Source of the DNA: Sodiomyces alkalinus F11
Lineage: Eukaryota > Ascomycota > Sordariomycetes > Glomerellales > Plectosphaerellaceae
Assembly: GCF_003711515.1 (NCBI RefSeq)
Contig: NW_021167095.1
Span: forward strand, 214,001 to 278,000
Length of the DNA stretch: 64,000 bases
Direction of reading: 5' to 3'
The translations under genes and the position numbers were made by a program. The notes beneath the pieces were generated by a model. It worked only from the letters and a program-made list of their open reading frames with translations, was not told where the DNA came from and searched no databases. This document shows positions 1-10,702 of the stretch, in pieces (within the stretch, counting starts at the first letter, position 1; each line of letters opens with the position of its first letter).

Positions 1-3000
1 GATAACGTAAAGGCTTACGCTAATACTACGGCAATAGTCATAGCGTATTACTAGTATACTAATAGTCGCTATCTATAAAGAATATAAGTCGCCTCGGTAC
101 CGTAATAATACCGTATATACGTTTAGGTAAATATAGCTAATAGTTTAATAAGTCCCCTCTACTATTAAGAAGTAGTAATAACGCCTTATAGATATTTACT
201 AGGCGTATATAGCGGTAAAGGCTATTAGTAGCGCTAGTATCGGTATTATAGGTATCCCCCTTCGGTGCCGTAGTAGTCCTATACTAATAAGTTATAGGCT
301 AAGGAGCGCTTAGGGATAGCGTCCCGGTCTTTTAACCAGGCTATAAACCGGGTATTACCTTCCGGTTATAGTTACGGCGGCACCGCGCCTGTAAAGGTAT
401 AGGACTTATCTTATTATATAAAGACGCTTAGAGAGTAAGATAGATCTAATCTTAGATTACCTTATAAGTGGCTCCCCTTTAGTCCTACTACGACTCTTTA
501 GAGGTATTAGCTAGCTAACTAGGCTTAGTAGGGTCTTAAGTATATTCAAAGTAGTATTAATGCCTCCGAGGGAGGTAAGGATAATAAAAACTAGCTAGTA
601 TTATAATAGTATTACGTTAATACTACCGGGGTCCTAGCTTATAGGGCCCTTATCCTAATAATTAATTAGTTATTATACCGACGTATCCCCGCTCCGGTCT
701 TATTTTAGTATCCCCGGTATTTTTATAGGCCTTTATAACGTTAAGGGCGAGGCGAAAGTCCTTAAGCCTCTTCCGTTATAAGAACCACTTTATAACTACC
801 CCGGCCTTAGTATTATATTTTAATACGATATATAAGTCTCCTCTAATTATAAGTAGCCTCTTTACGGCACCGAAGAGGTCCTTACGGTCCTCCTCGGTTA
901 CCTCCTAGTTTTAGAGTACTACGTGCTCCGCCGTTTCCGCCCCTTTATCCCCGTAAAGGTACCGCGGTAATAAGAAGCCCGGCACCCTTATTTTAGCTAG
1001 GAATACTTATCGGCTTAGTTTTTCTAATCTAATCTAGGTAAGTGCGGAGCCTTATAGCTTAAAGAGCCCTTTATATTTCCGGAGGGAGCGTTATATGAGG
1101 GGGCGGCTTAGTACCGCTACGGTATAGGTATAGGGCCGCCGTGCTTCCGCCTAGGCTTAACTTTATTCCTTTATAAGAGCTTTTTATAGCGGCGAGGTTC
1201 CGGCCTAGGTTATTAGGGCGGTAAGCTATACTATCCACGCGAGGGCGGTATAGGTCCTATAATACTAATTCGGTATTATTAGGGCTCTTACTATAGCGTA
1301 TACTCTAGCTAATATCTTATCTTTAGTCCCTTCTTCTTATATCCGACGGATTATTTGGGCGTTTAGGCGTAAGAGGCATAGGTTAAGGGGGGGGATAAAA
1401 GTCTCTTTATTAAGAACCCTAACTAATATAGTCTTATAGGCTCCGGCTACTAATCGGAGGTATCGGTTTTATATCGCTATAAGTACCGCTATAGAGCCTT
1501 ACCGGGGGCTAGCCCCTATCTTATAGATAGCCGAGGCGTAATAGGCCGTTACTAGTCTTATTACTATAAGGTATAGTCTTCTTATATCCACGACGCTATA
1601 CCCCTATACTACTATACTAAGCCTTAAGATAGCGTATATTCATATAGCTAGTCGGCCTTTTACCTTTTTAGGGTATCGCCGGAAGTCGAGTTTCCTATTA
1701 AGCTAAACGCTTAGGAGTTTTATCGCCTCCGTTACTAGTACCGAAGTAGCGCTAAGGGGGAGCGGGGTAAAGGATAGTTAGTATAATTTCGTAAAGGGGA
1801 TATAACTATACTTAGCTAGTTTAAACTATAGTCTGCTCGCTATCTCCTAGTCCAGGTAAGTACGCTACGTAGCGGTAAGACGGTACCGCGTTTATACCTT
1901 TATTCTGCTAAAGGGGATAATATTCGTGTTATTAGCGAATCCTGCTATTATCGTTTTAAGGACGTTTTCTAGCTCCTTACAAAGGGTAAAGATATAAAGG
2001 ATAAAAAGGATAGGGAAGATCAGGGAGCCTTAATATATACCCCCGTAAAGGTATTATAGGGGGGCCGTTTCGCTATTAAGTAATAGATAGGCTATACGGT
2101 CTTAGACGAAGCTATTAATTAGGGTAATAAGTTATTAGGGGAATGCTTTCCTTTTAAGTACCTTAAAGAGGCGGGAGTAAGGGATAGTATCGAAGGCGCT
2201 TTTAATATTTAATTAGAGTATTAAAATAGTACCGCTATAGGCCTAGCTTGCTTTTACGGGCTCCGTGACTCTTTATACTACTACCTTTATACTCCGCCCG
2301 GTCCGGTTACTTATCTATCCTTTTAGGAGGAGCCGATACTCCTCCGCTATAGCGGAGATATAATCGGCTAGTATCCCCTTAAGGACCTGACCTATTATAT
2401 TATGGAGTAATATCGGTTATTAGCCCTTTACTATTGTATAGTTAGCCGGCGGCTAGCCTTCTTTCTTAAGGACTACTATAATAGCATAGCGGTACCTTTT
2501 CGGGTAATAGCCCGCTTTAAGGTATACTATAAAGATAGCACTTAGTCTTTAGTATAAAGGAGGTCTATATACTTTAAGGAGCCCCACTAAGAGCCTATCG
2601 GGTCCTAGTACCGCCTAGGGTTTAGTCTTCTTAAAACGTCCCTATATATCCGTTACGGGAATATCGTGGCGGATATCCTATTTAGGGGGGAATTCCGCGC
2701 CTAAGGGCCTAAAAGTAATAAGGAGGGGGGGTAAGAAGATTTTCCGGTTAAGGACTTCGGCTTTCTCTACGTGTATACTGGCTAGGTTATTACTATCGTC
2801 TCGGCGTAGTAGCGGTACCGATAAAGGGTCTAGCGGTACTCGCCCTTTTATCTATACCTATTTCTATAATCGCTAAAGGAGGTTATTATTCTTCCTAGTG
2901 TTATATAGTAGGTACTGCTAGTATAGCCGTTTCGCCACTACGATAGCCTTATCGCGGCGCCTCTCCGCTTCCTAGAACTTATCCTATCGGTTCCGGGACT

Positions 3001-3491
3001 TCCTAAATATATATGTATAGTAGATGTACCTCGCTTCCTAGGTAAAGGCGGTTAGCTCCGCGTTCTATTAAGGGGTAAGTAGGCGTTTAGAGGTATCCCT
3101 ATAACGACACGGTACGGCCTTATCGGCTAGGGTTATAAAGTCCCCGATTAGAGTATCTAATACTAAGTCGATATCTCTCTGTATTATAAAGAGGCCAGTC
3201 TACTATATTTATATAGCGGCGAGCTATGGGACTTATATAGGGTTAAAGTCTTTCTAGACTTAGCGGGGCCCGCCTAAGTCCCGCGGTGGTATCGTCTTAG
3301 TACTCGTCGCGGTATCTATCTCTATATAGATTTAGGCTATATATAACTAGTAGTCCGACCCGATAACGGTCTTATTAGGGCTACTAAAGTCGTAGCGGAG
3401 CCATTATATCGCCTATATAAGGTCGATAATACTAGCGCGCCGGCCCAGGCGGTGCTATATAGTGGTTCCGGGGGGGGTTATTAGGTCTAGA
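1..3491 (-). mobile_element. LINE A (Tad1-like), 3' portion, RIP-degraded
   Basis: Minus-strand non-LTR retrotransposon. It carries most of ORF2 plus part of the long 3' region and runs off the left edge. Read on the minus strand, about 1975-2040 translates to the RT block GSPISPILFILYI, directly before the mutated active-site box. The C-terminal ORF2 motif (K-D-F-R-L-A) lies near 750-775. The sequence aligns by eye with LINE D (+ strand, 21,263-27,856) and LINE H. By that alignment roughly 1 kb of 3' end lies outside the window. Gypsy-1 splits the element at 3491/10,703; the LINE resumes at 10,703 after a 5-bp duplication. Stops are almost all TAG/TAA, as expected from RIP, so it is not functional. 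Confidence 0.85.
700..3491 (-). pseudogene. LINE A ORF2, RT and C-terminal part
   Basis: Decayed ORF2 on the minus strand. From right to left it covers the end of the apurinic-type endonuclease (about 3500-2750), the reverse transcriptase (about 2700-1700) and a C-terminal zinc-type domain ending near 700. It is broken by many TAG/TAA codons and interrupted by Gypsy-1 inside the endonuclease. The boundaries are approximate because no intact frame exists; they were placed by matching the same motifs in LINE D. The usual product would nick target DNA and prime cDNA synthesis from it, but this copy cannot be translated. Confidence 0.7.
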
Positions 3492-3706
3492 TATTACGGT
3501 TTAACACTGATATAGAGGATCCGGCTATACTCCGGATCTTCCTAACTACGCGCTTAGTTAACGGACCTATATCGCTAAGTTATCGCTATCTTATAGCTAG
3601 TCTAGCGCTATAGACTTTTCTCCTTTTTCCTTCTTCCTTCCTTAGTTCTAGATAATCTAGTATTACGACCTTACTTAGTGCCACGACCTATAACTAGTCG
3701 TTTATA
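3492..3706 (+). repeat. Gypsy-1 5' LTR
   Basis: 215-bp direct repeat matching 10,488-10,702, 57,598-57,811 and, inverted, 39,747-39,960. It contains a pyrimidine-rich stretch (about 3615-3650) and a GATCCGG/CCGGATC inverted motif near its start. The less mutated family members begin TGTTAC; here it reads tattac, a G-to-A change. The sequence downstream (tatctcgaacttag) should be the primer-binding site, but I could not match it to a tRNA 3' end. Confidence 0.93.
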
Positions 3707-3712
3707 TATCTC

Positions 3713-4965
3713 GAACTTAGCGATACCCACGCGCTACGCTAGCGATAGATTAGAATCCTAACGCTACCGCCTAGTAACCTATTAGAATTAAGTAGGTCGT
3801 AGAGTAGACGAACTAATAGTTCGAAGAAAATAACCGAGCCTTAAATATAAGGCTAGGCCCTCTTTATAAATAATATACCGATATTAACTCGAGGCTCGCT
3901 CTAATATAAGAATACTACTCGGAAATACGCTAGTTTATGGACCGATAACGCGCGAGAGAAGAAGCCAATAAGCGATAACGCTAGTTAGTCGAATAGCTTA
4001 TAGCCCGGCTCCTAGGATCGCCTACCCTATAGAACCTAACGCCGCTTAACCTAAATATCCTAGCCCCCTTATAAACCCCGATAATCCTTATACTAGTAGA
4101 GTCTACCCTATTACTGGTTTTATCGCTAACGCTATAGCCGATAATAATAGTAATCGCCCTAACCTCAACGGCGATACCCCGTAAGATTATTAATAGCCCG
4201 GCAAAGTTCTTAGGGAAGCGAGTATACTATAGCGCGTAGGCCTACGCGATACGGTAAAAGCTTATAATCGATAACGACTTATTCTAGAATAATATATAAG
4301 CTTAGTACACAATCTATAATTCCCTAGGGCCTAAAGTATAATAAGTTATATTAGCCTTCTATAAAAGTAACGGGCCGGGTAAGCTTATAGACCCTAACGA
4401 CTTTATAGCGTATCTTAATTATACCTACATTAACCCTATAGAATAATTTCGGGCCGCTTAAGCTTTACGTATAATTCGTCAATAAACCGATAAGTTATTT
4501 ACCGCTTTCCTGCCCTATTTTAAAAGATAGATCGCCTTTACGGGTAGTACTGAATAGGAAGCCACTATATAGATTTTCTTCCTCGAAAGAGCGATTATTT
4601 CGCGATTTAGGAATAGACTGATCTCCACCCGAATCCCTACTAACTACTATACTATATAGGTTAACGGCGTATAAAAGATTGCCGGGAAACTTAAAGGCTA
4701 CTACTTTAAACGAAACTACGATAAATAAGCTTAAGACTATATAACCGCGAAGAAGGATACCGATAGCGATATGAAGATAGGCGGAGTAAATAGTGTTAGT
4801 AATAGGAAGGCGAAGTCAAAGACTCGGACGTATTATAACTATAATAAAAAGGGGTATATCGCGCGGAAGTATAAAAAACTAAAGGAAAACTAAGATATAG
4901 TCCCGAAGGTTTAGGAGACTCGGATAAAGGATCGCGATAAGAGCAAGGATTTTGGATAACTCGGA
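3713..4965 (+). pseudogene. Gypsy-1 gag
   Basis: Decayed Gag, the structural protein of the retrotransposon particle. The frame can be followed across many TAG/TAA codons. The most informative piece is the nucleocapsid knuckle at about 4828-4870, which reads Y-Y-N-Y-N-K-K-G-Y-I-A-R-K-Y. This is a CX2CX4HX4C knuckle in which every Cys (TGT/TGC) and the His (CAT/CAC) have become Tyr. The L copy keeps the His (G-H-I-A-R-N-Y at about 58,935), which supports this reading. A basic, Lys/Arg-rich tail follows. Confidence 0.8.
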
Positions 4966-5049
4966 AAGAGAATAGCTCTAATACGAAAACAGGTATTAAA
5001 GCCGATAACCGTAATACAGCGGGAGTGAGAGGCGTTTAAAGTACGTGCT

Positions 5050-8000
5050 AGTAATAACCCGGTACTTATAGTACCTAGAGTAAATAAATAGCGTATCCTC
5101 GCCCTTATTAATATCAGTTATAACTATTATACCGCTATAAGTGAATAGTTTACCTAAGGACTCTAATTACCGTTAGTCGATAAGACGAATCGACTATTAA
5201 ATAGCTTCTCGGAAGCTACCGGGACTATTAGTAGCGCGGGGATCGCTATCTATAAGTTTAAGATTAGCGGTTACCCGTAAAGGATATTTATATACGTAAT
5301 ACCCGGGCTTAATTAAGATATATTCCTCGGGAAGCCCTAAATAGAATAAAATAATATAATATACTACGCTAAAGATAAACGGCTTTATTACGGAGTAACC
5401 GGATTAAATATACGACTTTATTATAAAAAGGAACCTACTAGAGTATAAGCTATCCGTAACGCCTATTTAGTTACAGAATCTATATTCACGGGTATTATTC
5501 GATAACTACGATAAAAGGGTAAGGAGGTCTTAATCTAAGAAGTAAGGTTAAGGGATATCGAAAAAGCGTTATAGAAGAAATAACTAGTAGACGCGAAGGA
5601 CTTTATACTTAAAGAGTTATTATAAGAATTCGGCGACCTATTCGCGCCCGATAAGGCTAATTAGTTACCGCTATACGAATTAGGAGTTAACTACGAGGTA
5701 AACCTTATACCCGGAAGCGACGGTAAGGAATTATCGCTTCCTTAAAGGCTATTTTATAATATATCGAGAGAAGAACTCTTAGTATTATAGAAAATATTTA
5801 CTAACCTAATAGATAAGGGATTTATCCGGGCTAGTAGTTCGGAAGCCGCGGCTCCTATCCTCTTTATAAGGAAGCCGGCGGAGGACTTTAATTTTATTAC
5901 GACTATTAAGCGTTAAACGCGATTACTAAGCGAGACTATTATCTATTTCCCTTAATCATCGAGATACTATAGAACTTAAGCTAAGTAAAATAGTTTACGA
6001 AGCTTAACGTAATCGCCGCCTTTTATAAGATAGGATAACCTTAGGACACGAATATAAGACTATATTCCGAACTTAATTTAGGCATTTCGAATAGCTTATC
6101 TGCCTATTTAACTTAAGTGAGGCTCCTACAACCTTTTAACGATATATTAATAAGACGCTATAGCGCTTCCTAGATAACTTTATTACCGCTTATATCGATA
6201 ATATCCTAGTTTACTTTAGTAGGAGTTAGTCTAACTATAAGGCAAAGGTAAAATAGATGCTCCGTGTACTCACAGACGCCGGCCTAAACCTAAATCCGTT
6301 AAAGTATAAGTTTAGCGTAATAATAGTAAAGTACCTAGGATTTATAATTACCACGGGGAAAGGCGTATCTTATAACCTAGAGAGGTTACGAGCTATTCAC
6401 GAGTAGGAAGCGCCTATAACGGTTAAGGGCGTACGAAGCTTTTTAGGGTTTATAAATTATTACTAAATCTTTATTAAGGATTTTTCCGGGATCTTAGCTC
6501 CGTTAATAGCACTGACTAAGAAAGACTATACCTTTTAATAGGGTCCTAAGGAAAAAGCGGCCTTTACGAGCTAAAGGCGAGGTTCTAAGAAGGACCGATA
6601 CTATAATAGTAGGACCTAGTAAATAAGATATTTATCGAGACGGATTCCTCGGGGTTTACCCTTAGGGGTAGCCTAATATAAGAAGACGCGGACGGAAATC
6701 GCTATATAGTCGTATACTACTCTTATAAACTTAATAAAGCGGAATATAACTACTTAATCCACGATAAGGAAATACTAGTAATTATAAGTTATTTAACGAT
6801 ATAGTAGGCCGAGCTTATTAATTATAGGAAGTTTATAGTCCTCTCCGACTATAAGACCTTTAAATACTTTATAATAAAGCGAACGCTTACTAAGCGATAA
6901 AGCCGATAGGCCGGCAAGCTTATATAGTTCAACTTTATACTCAAGTATCGCAAAGGAAAGGATAATACAATAGCGGACACCCTCTCGCGTTAATAGTAAG
7001 ATAAGCCCTAAGATATAACGGATAAATAGGAGTAATCTTATTATATTTAATTAATTCCCGATACCGTGATTCTACCTAGTATTCGCTATATTAATAGTGG
7101 TTAAATAATCTTCGAGGCTAATTAAGAGCTATAGCGATTATAGAATAAAACGCTTATAACCGATAAATAATATTAATAAGCCTTATCTACGGTTACCGAA
7201 AAAGAATAATAGTTCCTATTATTATTAGAATTAAAGCTATAAATAGCCGAGTACTTAGTCTTTATAACCGGGTTACTACTATTCCGCGACCGAATTTAGG
7301 TGCCCGGGTCTATTAAAGGGTTAACGTTATAAAGGAGGATTATTTAGTTAATTTATAATTAAGTAATCGGACGATATCCCGGCCACGAAAATATTATCGC
7401 CTTACTAACATATAGCTTTTTCTAGCTAAGGATAAATAAGGATATCCGACGATTTATCCAGAACTACGATATCTACGGAAAGGGGTATATAGAGAGAAAT
7501 ACGAAATAAGGCCTTTTACGCCCCCTCCCTGTATTAGAATAAATACGGAGCGACCTATTAATAGACTTTATAACGGACCTATTACCGGCTAGTAAGAAAA
7601 AGGCACGCTACCTTTAGGGTATTATAGACTATCTAACTAAGGCTATAATATTAGAAGCGATAGAGATAATAGAAGCTAAAGCTTATACGGAATAGTTCCT
7701 ATATTACTATTTCCGGTTCTGCGGAATACTTAGGTCGATTGTTAGTAACTAAGGCTTAAACTAGATAAGCAGGTTCTAGAAGCACTTTTATAAGCTCGCA
7801 CGGATATCGCGTAAGCTTAGTATAGTATACTACCCCTAAACTGATAAAGTAATAAAGCGTATAAACTAAGAAGTATAAGCTTATCTATAAGCCTTTATCT
7901 ATTACGCTTAGGATAACTAGGACCGCTTACTATCTATAGTATAACTAGCCTTAAATAACTGTAAAAGCTCTATAATAGGGTTTAGTCCTTTTTTCTTAGA

Positions 8001-8620
8001 ATATAGCTACTATATTAATCCGATCTAAATAACCGAGGAGCCCCTTTTAGAACCTAGAGTATTAGCGGCCTATAACTTACTACGCCGTTTATAGGAAACG
8101 AGCGAGTTCGCCTAGGCTATAATTATATCGATATAACTTAAAAATAAGGAGTCTACTAACTAATATCGTATACCGGCTAAGCGTTTTAAGGTTAACGACT
8201 TAGTTTAGCTATTATTAGCTGACTATTTAACTCCGCGACTATTATAAAAGCTCGACTAGCTCTATTATAAATACCGAGTTATAAAGGTAATTAGCCTATA
8301 CATAATTAAGCTCGCTATACTATCATAGATCTACCCTTAATTCTATATAGACTTATTACGTCGCGCGGGCGATAACCCCTTTTCGGGATAGGTAATAAAT
8401 AACCCTTAATTACCGCCTATTCGAGAAGTAACCGATAATAAAGAATAGGAAATCGAGGAAATCCTTTACGCGAGGATAAAAAGGCGAGGTAGGGGATTAA
8501 GACGTAAAGTACTAGTATAATAGGTAGGATACTATAACCCTATATAGGAACCTTTAGAGCTATTAGTATAAACACGGGTACTTAATAAGTTTAAAAGGAA
8601 ATTCGGCTTAGTAGTAATAA
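5050..8620 (+). pseudogene. Gypsy-1 pol (PR-RT-RH-IN-chromodomain)
   Basis: Decayed Pol. Domains seen in order: an aspartic protease segment (about 5095-5340; the DTG triad now N-T-S, later LGKP); RT (about 5860-6330) with T-A-Y-I-D-N-I-L-V-Y at the active-site box; RNase H (about 6635-6860) with F-I-E-T-D-S-S-G-F and N-K-A-E-Y-N-Y; the integrase zinc and catalytic region (about 7370-8120) with YLTKAIILEA and LRSIVSN; a C-terminal barrel (about 8190-8360); and a chromodomain (about 8450-8545) with E-I-E-E-I-L, R-G-R-G-L-R-R-K-V-L-V and V-G-Y-Y-N-P. The chromodomain is thought to direct integration to modified histones in chromoviruses. Many RIP stops; not functional. Confidence 0.9.
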
Positions 8621-8689
8621 ATAATAGCCTATTAAATACCTTCGCGCTATTACGATATAGGAACCGATATATAAGTACTCGTATCGCGA

Positions 8690-9930
8690 TAATTAAAAAG
8701 GAGTAAGAGTCGGATTTAGTTTAGGCCGGATAGGCCTTACGCCCTAGCTATGCTTAATATAAGCCTAGATCGATATCCTCGGCCTTAAAATCGCTATCCT
8801 CGGGATTATCGATTTCCGTAAAAGTCTTACCCTTATCACCTTATTATAGGTTAGGATCCGTCTCCTTAACCTTATTATTATCTTTATTATCGCCGTTATC
8901 GGGGATTATAACCGCGTTAGCGACGGTTATACCCGTAAGCGTAAAAGCCCGCTTACGCTCCGCGTATTATTAGAATTCGGAAATTATAATATTAGCGCGA
9001 CCGAGTACGAGTATCTCCCTAAGCCGCTAAGTATACTCCCTTAGCTCTATAAGACTAAGGCGTCTAAAGTCTTTATCCGATAATATCGACCCTAATAAAG
9101 GAGTAGGAGTAATAGGATAGGTATTCTCTTCCGCTATAATATTAGAAAGGATTAGGCCCGAAACTACTACCTTACCTATAACCTCGTAAGAAGGAGATAA
9201 GGCTAGCTAATCCGCCTTAGTAACGACTTCCTCCGGAGGCGATACGTTTAGTCCCGACGCTATCTTTTCTATAACCCTTAAGGGAGGAGAAAAGACTAGT
9301 ATAACTACCTTATTAGCGACCTTTATTACTAGAGGAAATAAGGCTAGTTTAGCTACCTTATTAATAACCTTAGGAAGAGGTAGCGAGGCTAATTACGGTA
9401 CTACTATTTCTTAGACCTCCTAGGGAGGAGAAGGGGCTAGCGCGATTACTATACCAGCAAGCTTTACGAGATATATAGCTATAAGTAATATCGCCGTTAT
9501 CGTTTCCTTAGCTATAAGGGTATCCTAGAATACCGCGTAGGCGTTAAGATACGGTTTCTACTCCTAGAAAAACGGTTAACGACACTATCACGACCTCTTA
9601 AGGGGAGGAAGTCTTATAGGGGTATTCTTATTATCGTCGCTAATAAGGGTAGCCGTCTCGAATAAGCTCTACGTATAGCCTTTAAGGTATACTAGGAGAG
9701 GAGTATACCGGTATATCTTCGTAGAGTATAGGTAGTATTCTTTCCCCCGGTTAGTCTAGCTATAATAAAGGCGTTTATACTTCCTATTAACGATATCGCG
9801 CGTATAAAAGAGGCACGGCTTAGTATAAACACTATTAGGAGGGTATTTAGGAGGCCGACTACCCGCCGATTCTTTTTCTTAGGTAGCGGCGAGGGCGATA
9901 ATATAAACTATTATACGGTTAATATCGCCT
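8690..9930 (-). pseudogene. Antisense accessory ORF of Gypsy-1, Cys-rich
   Basis: A minus-strand reading frame between the chromodomain and the 3' LTR, opposite in direction to gag-pol. It is unrecognised. N-terminal part (about 9900-9700): basic K-E-S-A-G-S-R-P-P-K, then K-P-C-L-F-Y-T-R-D and N-R-G-K-E-Y-Y-L-Y, with Tyr at Cys-like spacings. In copy L the TGC Cys codon (9813-9815) is TAC Tyr, showing Cys-to-Tyr RIP. The middle is Pro/Leu/Val-rich. The C-terminal part has L-R-E-Y, R-E-I-L-V-L-G-R-A-N-I, then an acidic D/N stretch and G-K-T-F-T-E-I-D-N-P-E-D. The peptide is conserved in copy L on the antisense frame, which argues for real coding. It may be a zinc-binding accessory protein; function unknown. 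Ends are approximate. Confidence 0.6.
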
Positions 9931-10465
9931 TAAGATATAAAAGCGTTATACCTATATTATTATCGGGCGTATATTTATTACTATTATTACCCTTATTATC
10001 GCCGGGGGCTAACGCTATCTATAAAAATACTATAAGTTAGCGAAGGGTTCCTAATAAAAAGATCCTAAGTAAAAGACGGCTTACCTTAGATAGGGAACTC
10101 TTAAACTAACTAAGTATTATTATTATTATCTAAGAATAAGGGATATTAAAGGAATCGTCGCTATAAGGAAGAACGAGTATATACGGAACCGCTATTACTA
10201 TTATTATTATTATTAAAGGTGGGGAGGGGAACGGAGGAAGAGAGGGCCTACGAGGAAAACAGGGCTAATATATCTACGGATAGTATCTACGCGAGGGAGG
10301 CCTATATTACTATTTCGGGTACGTCAATAAAGGTTAGTAAGCGACCTAAGATTTCTTTAATATTAAGGTAAGGGCGAGGTAAGATAAAAGGACGCGATTA
10401 TTCCTTTATCACCGCGATATAAGGGGGAGCCGAACTATAATAGTAATACGCGGTTACGTAATCCC

Positions 10466-10487
10466 CGGAGGGAGAGGGGTGGGATAG
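10466..10487 (+). other. Gypsy-1 polypurine tract
   Basis: Purine-rich run (ggagggagaggggtggga...) ending at the 3' LTR. This is the expected plus-strand DNA priming site of an LTR retrotransposon, and its position supports the LTR boundary at 10,488. Confidence 0.85.
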
Positions 10488-10702
10488 TATTACGGGTTAA
10501 CCTCGATATAGAGGATCCGGCTATACTCCGGATCTTCCTGACTACGTGCCTAGTTAACGGACCTATAGCGCTAAGTCATCGCTACCTTATAGCTAGCGTA
10601 ATACTATAGACTTTTCTCCTTTTTCCTTCTTCCTTCCTTAGTTCTAGATAGTTTATTATTACGACCTTACTTAGTACCACGACCTATAACTAGTCGTTTA
10701 TA
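10488..10702 (+). repeat. Gypsy-1 3' LTR
   Basis: 215-bp direct repeat of 3492-3706, differing mainly by transitions. It ends gtcgtttata (originally ...ACA) and is followed by cgagg, the right-hand target duplication, after which LINE A resumes. Confidence 0.93.

Larger units (their letters stand above)
3492..10702 (+). mobile_element. Gypsy-1: complete chromodomain Gypsy LTR retrotransposon
   Basis: Full-length 7.2-kb element inserted in LINE A. The two LTRs are 215 bp each (3492-3706 and 10,488-10,702) with eroded TG...CA ends (TA...TA here, from RIP). The flanking 5-mers ctaga (3487-3491) and cgagg (10,703-10,707) fit a mutated 5-bp target duplication; LINE K has ctagg at the same site. 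Internal order is gag with CCHC knuckle, protease, RT, RNase H, zinc-binding integrase, chromodomain, then about 1.8 kb holding a minus-strand reading frame, then a polypurine tract. This is the chromovirus layout plus an extra antisense ORF. All frames carry RIP stops, so the element is dead. A second copy (L) starts at 57,598. Confidence 0.93.

Noticed and set aside
3707..3730. Identifying the Gypsy-1 primer tRNA
   Set aside because: The three copies agree on roughly tatct(a/c)gaact(c/t)agcga, but I could not match this to a tRNA 3' end or show self-priming with confidence.
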